A DNA stretch of 44,234 bases from Bryobacterales bacterium (GTDB lineage: Bacteria; Acidobacteriota; Terriglobia; Bryobacterales; Bryobacteraceae). Of the stretch, positions 40,023 through 44,234 are shown piece after piece (the first letter of the stretch is position 1; every line of letters begins with the position of its first letter). A model generated the notes under the pieces. It searched no databases and was not told the origin of the DNA. It saw only the letters and a program-made list of their open reading frames with translations. The stretch is from the NCBI GenBank assembly GCA_027452065.1, contig DAIDHC010000135.1, forward strand, positions 1-44,234. The letters run 5' to 3'. A program made the translations under genes and the position numbers.

Positions 40023-41346
40023 GCTGCCTTCCCTTCGTTAGGTATTCATGGTACTTCTGCTTCAAGCGTTCTTCCGGTGCCTGCCGCGCCCAGTCATGGG
40101 CGTGCAGCAGAGCTTGACGCTTTTGTTCTTGCAATTCGCCTTCGGACGCAGTTATCTCCCGGTGCCTTACGGGAATCTCGTAGCCGCATCCAGGACATGC
40201 CGCCGGCCCGCGCCGGAAGGCGAAGAAGCACTTTGGACAAATTTGGACGCCGGGTTCGTCGTCCTCTTCGTCCTTCCGCTTTCGCGCGGTGCCGACCAAA
40301 GACCACTCGCGCGCATCCTCGTAGAATCCATGCCGAGTTGTGTTCCCGGCATGGTCCAGCACCAGAAAATCCGACTTTCCGGGAGATGGACGGGAACCCC
40401 GGCCAAGCTGCTGGAGATGAATCTGGGCCGAAAGCGTCGGCCTCGCCATAACGATGCAGGAGGTGACCGGGTGGTCCCATCCGTAACTGATGACGCCAAC
40501 AGAACAGATAATCCGCGTGCGGCCGGCGTCGAACGAATCCCAGAGCGCTTGTCTGGCGTCGTCCTTCGTTTCATCGTCCACGTAGCCGCTTGCTTGGCCC
40601 GCTTTCACGAAATCCTCGTGGATATGGCGGGCGTGGCGCTTATCGACGGCGAACACCACCGTCGCGCGATCCCGCGCCTTCTCCATCCAGGTTTTGACGA
40701 TATCACCAACCAGCTTTCCCGTGTTGACGACCTCTACGAGCTGCGAGGTGGAGTAGTCGCCCGAGCTGCCTTTCGGGACGCTCGATGTATCCGGTGCCGG
40801 CGGCGCGAAAACCACGCTGGGCACTAGCCACCCGTCGGCGATCAAGTCCTCAACCGACGGACCCACGATCATCTCGTCGAACGTCTCGCCCAGTCCCTTC
40901 CCGTCCAGACGAATCGGCGTGGCCGTCATCCCGAGAATGCGCGCTTCCGGGTAACGCGCCAGCGCGTCCTTCCATCCCTGCGAACAAGCAAAATGCGCTT
41001 CGTCCACCACCACCAGGTCGGCTGGCGGAACGCGATGACGGCGGCGTACCGTGTCGATCGACGCGATCTGAATGGGAGCTGAGGGCTTGTAGCGCGGGTC
41101 GTCGCCCATGACGACACCGAACTCCAGACCCAGTTTGCGGACGCGGTTCGCCATGTCGTGAACGAGCGTCCGGCGGTTCACCAGAAAAACCGCCCGCTTC
41201 CCCTTTTCGATCATCCGGGCGATGCGCCAAGCGGCCATAGTTCCCTTCCCCGCGCCCGTGGGGAGCACTTCCAGAACGCGCCGGTGGCGCCGGAATGCCT
41301 CACGCTCTCGGGCGATGGTCTCATGCTGGTAGGGACGGAGTTCCAT
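39862..41346 (-). CDS. SF2 DEAH-box helicase with zinc ribbon
   Basis: Protein of 494 residues. Motif I is PTGAGKGT (29-36), with a Gly inserted after the P-loop Lys. Motif II is DEAH (115-118), motif III MTATP (140-144), and motif VI QLGRGSRPSPGK. A zinc ribbon CPKC...CPGCGYE follows around residues 378-395. The late part, GYKPGWAAVRFHLTFGIWP, is a recurring end motif in such phage helicases. The last 30 residues, which overlap the AT-hook gene, look out of frame for a protein. It likely remodels replication or recombination intermediates. Confidence 0.9.
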   Translation of the reverse strand: MELRPYQHETIAREREAFRRHRRVLEVLPTGAGKGTMAAWRIARMIEKGKRAVFLVNRRTLVHDMANRVRKLGLEFGVVMGDDPRYKPSAPIQIASIDTVRRRHRVPPADLVVVDEAHFACSQGWKDALARYPEARILGMTATPIRLDGKGLGETFDEMIVGPSVEDLIADGWLVPSVVFAPPAPDTSSVPKGSSGDYSTSQLVEVVNTGKLVGDIVKTWMEKARDRATVVFAVDKRHARHIHEDFVKAGQASGYVDDETKDDARQALWDSFDAGRTRIICSVGVISYGWDHPVTSCIVMARPTLSAQIHLQQLGRGSRPSPGKSDFLVLDHAGNTTRHGFYEDAREWSLVGTARKRKDEEDDEPGVQICPKCFFAFRRGPAACPGCGYEIPVRHREITASEGELQEQKRQALLHAHDWARQAPEERLKQKYHEYLTKGRQHGYKPGWAAVRFHLTFGIWPKKTWASEGAGLAASDRERSVHDRSFKASGATGD

Positions 41347-41352
41347 GGCTTC

Positions 41353-42684
41353 TTACGCTTCGGTGACCGTCAGGGGGCCGTCGCCCTCGGCAGTCGCAAT
41401 CAGAAACGTAATACCGTTCTCATCGGCGTACTTCTTCGCCGCACGCATCATTGCCGTCCGGTTCTTTCCGACTATGGACTCGGCGCCGTCGATGACGAGG
41501 AAAGGCGCTTCCGCGTGAACCCTCATTGCAATCTGGATACACTGGCGCATGTGGCGCTCGGTGTTCCACTGCGACCGCGGTACGCCGTCTTTTCCCGCAG
41601 GCTCGCCTGTTTCTGTCCAGGTAATGCCCGGAACCGGGGGCGCGGCGTTCTGCTTCAATTCACGGATAAGGCCGAGGACGCTGCTCATGGCTTCGGATTC
41701 GGCCCGCAGTTTCCCGGCGGCATCCAGTGCCACGTTGGCGCTGGCGATCAGGCCGGCGTGGCGCGCGGCGGCATCCGCCCGCTCCCGAAGCGCGCTCACC
41801 TTGGCGGCTGACTCTCGCTCCAACTCCTCGGCCGCCGCGATTACTGGGCCGAACTCGGCCCTAATCGCGCCAATGGACGCCGCCTGAGCCTCTTCCATTC
41901 TCTTACGCGCCGCCTCGACCTCCGCATCAAACTGGGCCTTCGCGTCGGTTTTGGCTTTCTCCGCAGCGGCACGCGCGCTGGCCTTTGCCTCCGCTGTGGT
42001 CTTGGCGGCCTTCGCATTCTCCGCGATCGCGGCATCGAGTGCCCGGTTGACGTCCTCGCCGCCGGGCGATACCGCTTTGGACACCTCGGAGGCGTGTTTC
42101 TCTTTGCTCTCCGCTGCTACGTTCAGATCCCGCCGGCGCCGGTAAACAACATCGTGGCACTCGGCCAACCAGTCCAGCGGATGCTTTCCATTGCGGGGTC
42201 TCACTCCTTCGATACTCTGAAGTGCGGCCTCCAGCGGCTCGGTGTCGATGGCCGGCGGAAACAGACGCTCCAGAGTCGTCCGGAACTCCTTGTCGTCCAT
42301 GTCCATCAGCGCCAGCGGGTCGTAGCCTACCGCGTCCACCAGCTTCGCCAGCTTTTCCACGCTCCGATCCCAGCGCGTCTCGCCGGCCAGGCGCATCATG
42401 CGGGTTGTCGACTCGCGCTTGACCACGCAGCGGACGGCGGTTCCGTCGTCGAACTCGACAACGCTCTCGCCCTCTTCGCAGCCGCGCCGGAGCATCGTGG
42501 CGGCGTCGTGCTCGATCCCGCGCATACTGCCATCGGTGCGGCGACCGAATGTATAGCGCAGGATGTCCAGCAGCGAGGATTTACCCGTCCCGTTGCCGCC
42601 CTGGATCAGCGTGACCGAGCTGAAGGCCAGCGATAGTTCGTCGAACGCTTTCAGATTCTTAATCGTTATGCTTTTGAGTTTCAT
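41353..42684 (-). CDS. SbcC/RecF-like coiled-coil ATPase
   Basis: Protein of 443 residues. Walker A is GGNGTGKSS (29-37) after MKLKSITIKNLKAFDEL, the usual N-terminus of Rad50/SbcC/RecF-type ATPases. Residues about 190-340 are a coiled coil rich in Ala, Glu and Lys. Walker B is FLVIDGAES near residue 399, where the usual catalytic Glu follows later. The signature motif is degenerate. No SbcD-type nuclease gene is nearby; it might work with the exonuclease or VRR-NUC protein. The start overlaps the zinc protein's stop (ATGA). Confidence 0.85.
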   Translation of the reverse strand: MKLKSITIKNLKAFDELSLAFSSVTLIQGGNGTGKSSLLDILRYTFGRRTDGSMRGIEHDAATMLRRGCEEGESVVEFDDGTAVRCVVKRESTTRMMRLAGETRWDRSVEKLAKLVDAVGYDPLALMDMDDKEFRTTLERLFPPAIDTEPLEAALQSIEGVRPRNGKHPLDWLAECHDVVYRRRRDLNVAAESKEKHASEVSKAVSPGGEDVNRALDAAIAENAKAAKTTAEAKASARAAAEKAKTDAKAQFDAEVEAARKRMEEAQAASIGAIRAEFGPVIAAAEELERESAAKVSALRERADAAARHAGLIASANVALDAAGKLRAESEAMSSVLGLIRELKQNAAPPVPGITWTETGEPAGKDGVPRSQWNTERHMRQCIQIAMRVHAEAPFLVIDGAESIVGKNRTAMMRAAKKYADENGITFLIATAEGDGPLTVTEA

Positions 42685-43061
42685 TTCTGGTTCCCCGCGC
42701 TCACGACGCTCTCGTAAAACTTACCTTGCGCCAGCAGCATTTCGGCCTCTATCTGGAACATCGGCTTGTTTCCGTCGATGTCCGCGAAAGCCTCATCAAG
42801 CATCTGCCGGTAGTATTCGCGGAATTCGCGGCCGAGTTCCGAGTCTGGCCTGGCGTGGATGGCCTGCGCGTGGATATAGATAGCCACGCGGATGGTGGAC
42901 TCCTGGCCCCCGTCGAAGCTCCTCACGATCGCCCTCGCATCCATTATCCTGGCGGCACGTCCCGAAAAATCTGCTGCGTAGGCCGCCGCTCCGCACTGCG
43001 GGCAGGAATCGCCAGAAGTGCCCTCCCACTTGTGTCCTCTCACGCATTCGAGTTTTTCCAT
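42681..43061 (-). CDS. Zinc-finger protein of the recombination unit
   Basis: ATG 43061 (MEKLECVRGHKWEG) has a clear GGAG site; the open frame upstream is a shadow. The 126-residue product has C-x3-H (CVRGH) and C-x2-C (SCPQCG), a likely zinc knuckle. The rest is helical (TIRVAIYIHAQAIHARPDSELGREFREYYRQML). It is encoded between the annealase and SbcC-like genes, so a recombination accessory role is likely, but no family is recognised. Confidence 0.65.
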   Translation of the reverse strand: MEKLECVRGHKWEGTSGDSCPQCGAAAYAADFSGRAARIMDARAIVRSFDGGQESTIRVAIYIHAQAIHARPDSELGREFREYYRQMLDEAFADIDGNKPMFQIEAEMLLAQGKFYESVVSAGNQK

Positions 43062-43074
43062 TTGTGTTCTCCTT

Positions 43075-44055
43075 TCAGAGCCAGTCGTCCTTATCAGACG
43101 CCGCGGCGGACGATGGTTGCGCCGGCTGAGCCGCCGGCTGGTCGTTCTCCGGATCGGCCTCAGGAACACTATCAAAAGCAGCGGGTGCTGTCACAACCTC
43201 GGGAGGATGTTCCTTGGCGCGGCGGAGCGATGCGGGCCGCTTCTTCGCTGATTCCAGTGCTTCGGTGAGCTGGGCGGATCGCTCCTTGGTTGCTTGGGCC
43301 ATCTCCTCCGAGTGCATCGCGCGGGACTCGGGCACTGGAGCCTCGACCGCGTTCGTCGTTTCATCCACGTCGGCGCGGGTCATGGCGCTAGAGCAAACGT
43401 TGGGCCTGTAACGCTTCCGAGCCCGGCGCAAACACGCGGCGTAGTACATATCCGCTTTCCAGCTCTGGTAATTCCACTTTTCGATGAGCCGGATCTGCTT
43501 GCCCTTCTCCCAGACCATCGCCTTTGACGCCTCTTCGTCGCCGAACGAAACGACGGATCTCTCTCCGCTGACCGGGTCAACCACGGGGCGCCACGCGCCA
43601 TCTTTCCCCAGTTCCTTCAGGTGCAGCGAACACCGCGACACGTCACCGCCTTTCGAGTAATCGAAATGGATGTCCCATCCGAGCCCGCTGTCGTACATTT
43701 TCGCGGCGATGGCCTCGGCGGATAGAGTTGGTTTTCCGTTGTAAAAATTGACGTGCAGCATCGCGTCAGCCTCGTTCAGTCCCCAGCTCCGGCCCAGGCG
43801 AATCTTCGTCATCGCCAGGTAGATGCTCTCCTCCATGGTGGCCTTCTTCAGGTCATCGAAGGCGCCGGAGCGGGCGAAGAGCGCCGCCAGCTTTTGATCC
43901 ATCGCGTACCCTTCTTTGGCTAATTCGCTTTCAACGATGCGCTGGGCGAAACCGGCGCGCCCTTCCGTCTCGCGGAGAATGTCGAGGAGGGCGCTGGTTT
44001 GCTGAATCGGCGCCGTTTGTGCGGCGTTGTCCTGCGGTTTTTGAGTTTGGTCCAT
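43075..44055 (-). CDS. RecT-like single-strand annealing protein
   Basis: Protein of 326 residues with an AAAGGAA site. The pattern M-T-K-I-R-L-G-R-S-W-G-L-N-E-A-D-A-M-L then VNFYNGKPTLSAEAIAAKMYDSG (about 82-124) matches the RecT/Bet superfamily core. WNYQSWKADMYYAACLRRARK follows near 194-214. The final 100 residues are disordered and acidic and end SDKDDWL, similar in style to the acidic tip of SSB, which recruits partners. It should anneal the 3' tails made by the exonuclease at 361-1356. Confidence 0.85.
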   Translation of the reverse strand: MDQTQKPQDNAAQTAPIQQTSALLDILRETEGRAGFAQRIVESELAKEGYAMDQKLAALFARSGAFDDLKKATMEESIYLAMTKIRLGRSWGLNEADAMLHVNFYNGKPTLSAEAIAAKMYDSGLGWDIHFDYSKGGDVSRCSLHLKELGKDGAWRPVVDPVSGERSVVSFGDEEASKAMVWEKGKQIRLIEKWNYQSWKADMYYAACLRRARKRYRPNVCSSAMTRADVDETTNAVEAPVPESRAMHSEEMAQATKERSAQLTEALESAKKRPASLRRAKEHPPEVVTAPAAFDSVPEADPENDQPAAQPAQPSSAAASDKDDWL

Positions 44056-44072
44056 GTTGTTCCTTTCAGCTC

Positions 44073-44088
44073 ACTTCGCTACTTCAAT
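44073..44088 (-). repeat. 16-bp repeat, copy 2
   Basis: Exact copy of 126-141, lying between the small membrane gene and the RecT-like gene. Confidence 0.6.
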
Positions 44089-44189
44089 CTCCAATCGTGC
44101 TGCGGGTACGTCGATGCCGGGCGAATCTCCCATCCCGCAACGAAACCAGCCAGTGCAGCGATCACCGCTATCTGCGTCGAGAGCTTCAT
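44079..44189 (-). CDS. Small membrane peptide (36 residues)
   Basis: ATG 44189 (MKLSTQIAVIAALAGF) with a strong GGAGGAGG site four to eleven bases upstream. The start overlaps the stop of the frame entering from the right edge as ATGA (44186-44189). One hydrophobic helix, IAVIAALAGFVAGW, is followed by a polar tail ending HDWRLK. Precedes the RecT-like gene. Function unknown. Confidence 0.6.
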   Translation of the reverse strand: MKLSTQIAVIAALAGFVAGWEIRPASTYPQHDWRLK

Positions 44190-44233
44190 CGGTCCTCCTC
44201 CGTCGGTAACTCCAGCCCAGCCCTCCAGCCGCG
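44186..44233 (-). CDS. Partial gene entering from the right edge
   Basis: The last 15 residues (RGWRAGLELPTEEDR) and the TGA of a minus-strand gene are visible; the stop overlaps the next start (ATGA), which supports this frame. The rest lies beyond the edge or, if the molecule is circular, at 1-100, where the frame would be off by one base. Confidence 0.55.
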   Translation of the reverse strand, partial: RGWRAGLELPTEEDR

Positions 44234-44234
44234 C

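Noticed and set aside
1-44234. Integrase, excisionase or attachment site
   Set aside because: No tyrosine or serine recombinase motifs were recognised in any frame; the 16-bp repeat near the edges is adjacent to gene starts and not tied to a tRNA.
1-44234. tRNA genes
   Set aside because: No T-loop and acceptor pattern stood out by eye; a tRNAscan run would be needed to exclude them.

Overview
The window reads as a nearly complete or complete genome of a short-tailed (podovirus-type) double-stranded DNA phage of high GC content. It has a large terminase, a 739-residue portal, a scaffold, a major capsid protein, adaptor-like proteins and a large nozzle-like tail protein, but no tape measure, tail sheath, integrase, DNA polymerase or RNA polymerase that I can recognise. 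The order portal / scaffold / capsid, a His-rich acidic protein, a GNAT-like protein and ejection-type proteins recall the BPP-1/Bcep22-like podoviruses; this is from memory of family features, not from a search. The host is uncertain. Many exported proteins have signal peptides ending in A-Q, which I associate with Acidobacteriota, but this is weak evidence.

Layout. (1) 1-2994, minus strand: a Cas4-like PD-(D/E)XK exonuclease, zinc-binding and small proteins, a ribbon-helix-helix-like regulator with a promoter and an operator-like palindrome, a strong intrinsic terminator and a lipoprotein. (2) 2995-3580: an AT-rich gene-free region with symmetric arrays of a 12-bp motif, an 18-bp direct repeat and DnaA-box-like sites. 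I propose this as the replication origin and early control region. (3) 3581-4054, minus strand: a possible small terminase, divergent from the late genes. (4) 4148-35989, plus strand: the packaging, head, adaptor, nozzle, ejection, fibre and cysteine-peptidase genes. Stop and start codons usually overlap (ATGA, GTGA, TTGA, TGATG), so this looks like one long coupled late operon. (5) 35986-44234, minus strand: primase zinc-finger protein, two small membrane proteins, Dam-like methylase, VirE/D5-type helicase, VRR-NUC nuclease, AT-hook-like protein, SF2 helicase, SbcC-like ATPase, zinc protein, RecT-like annealase and another small membrane protein. If the molecule is circular, blocks 1 and 5 form one leftward early unit in which the exonuclease and annealase are brought together.

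The most unusual property is that seven late, virion-region proteins begin with Sec-type signal peptides. They include two long fibre-like proteins sharing an N-terminal domain with four matched cysteines, a DUF4185-like beta-propeller and a beta-helix tailspike. Ordinary tail fibres are assembled in the cytoplasm, so an exported fibre set is the best candidate here for an undescribed system. Second is the origin-like region with inverted iteron arrays. All annotations come from reading the sequence by eye; no database search was possible.
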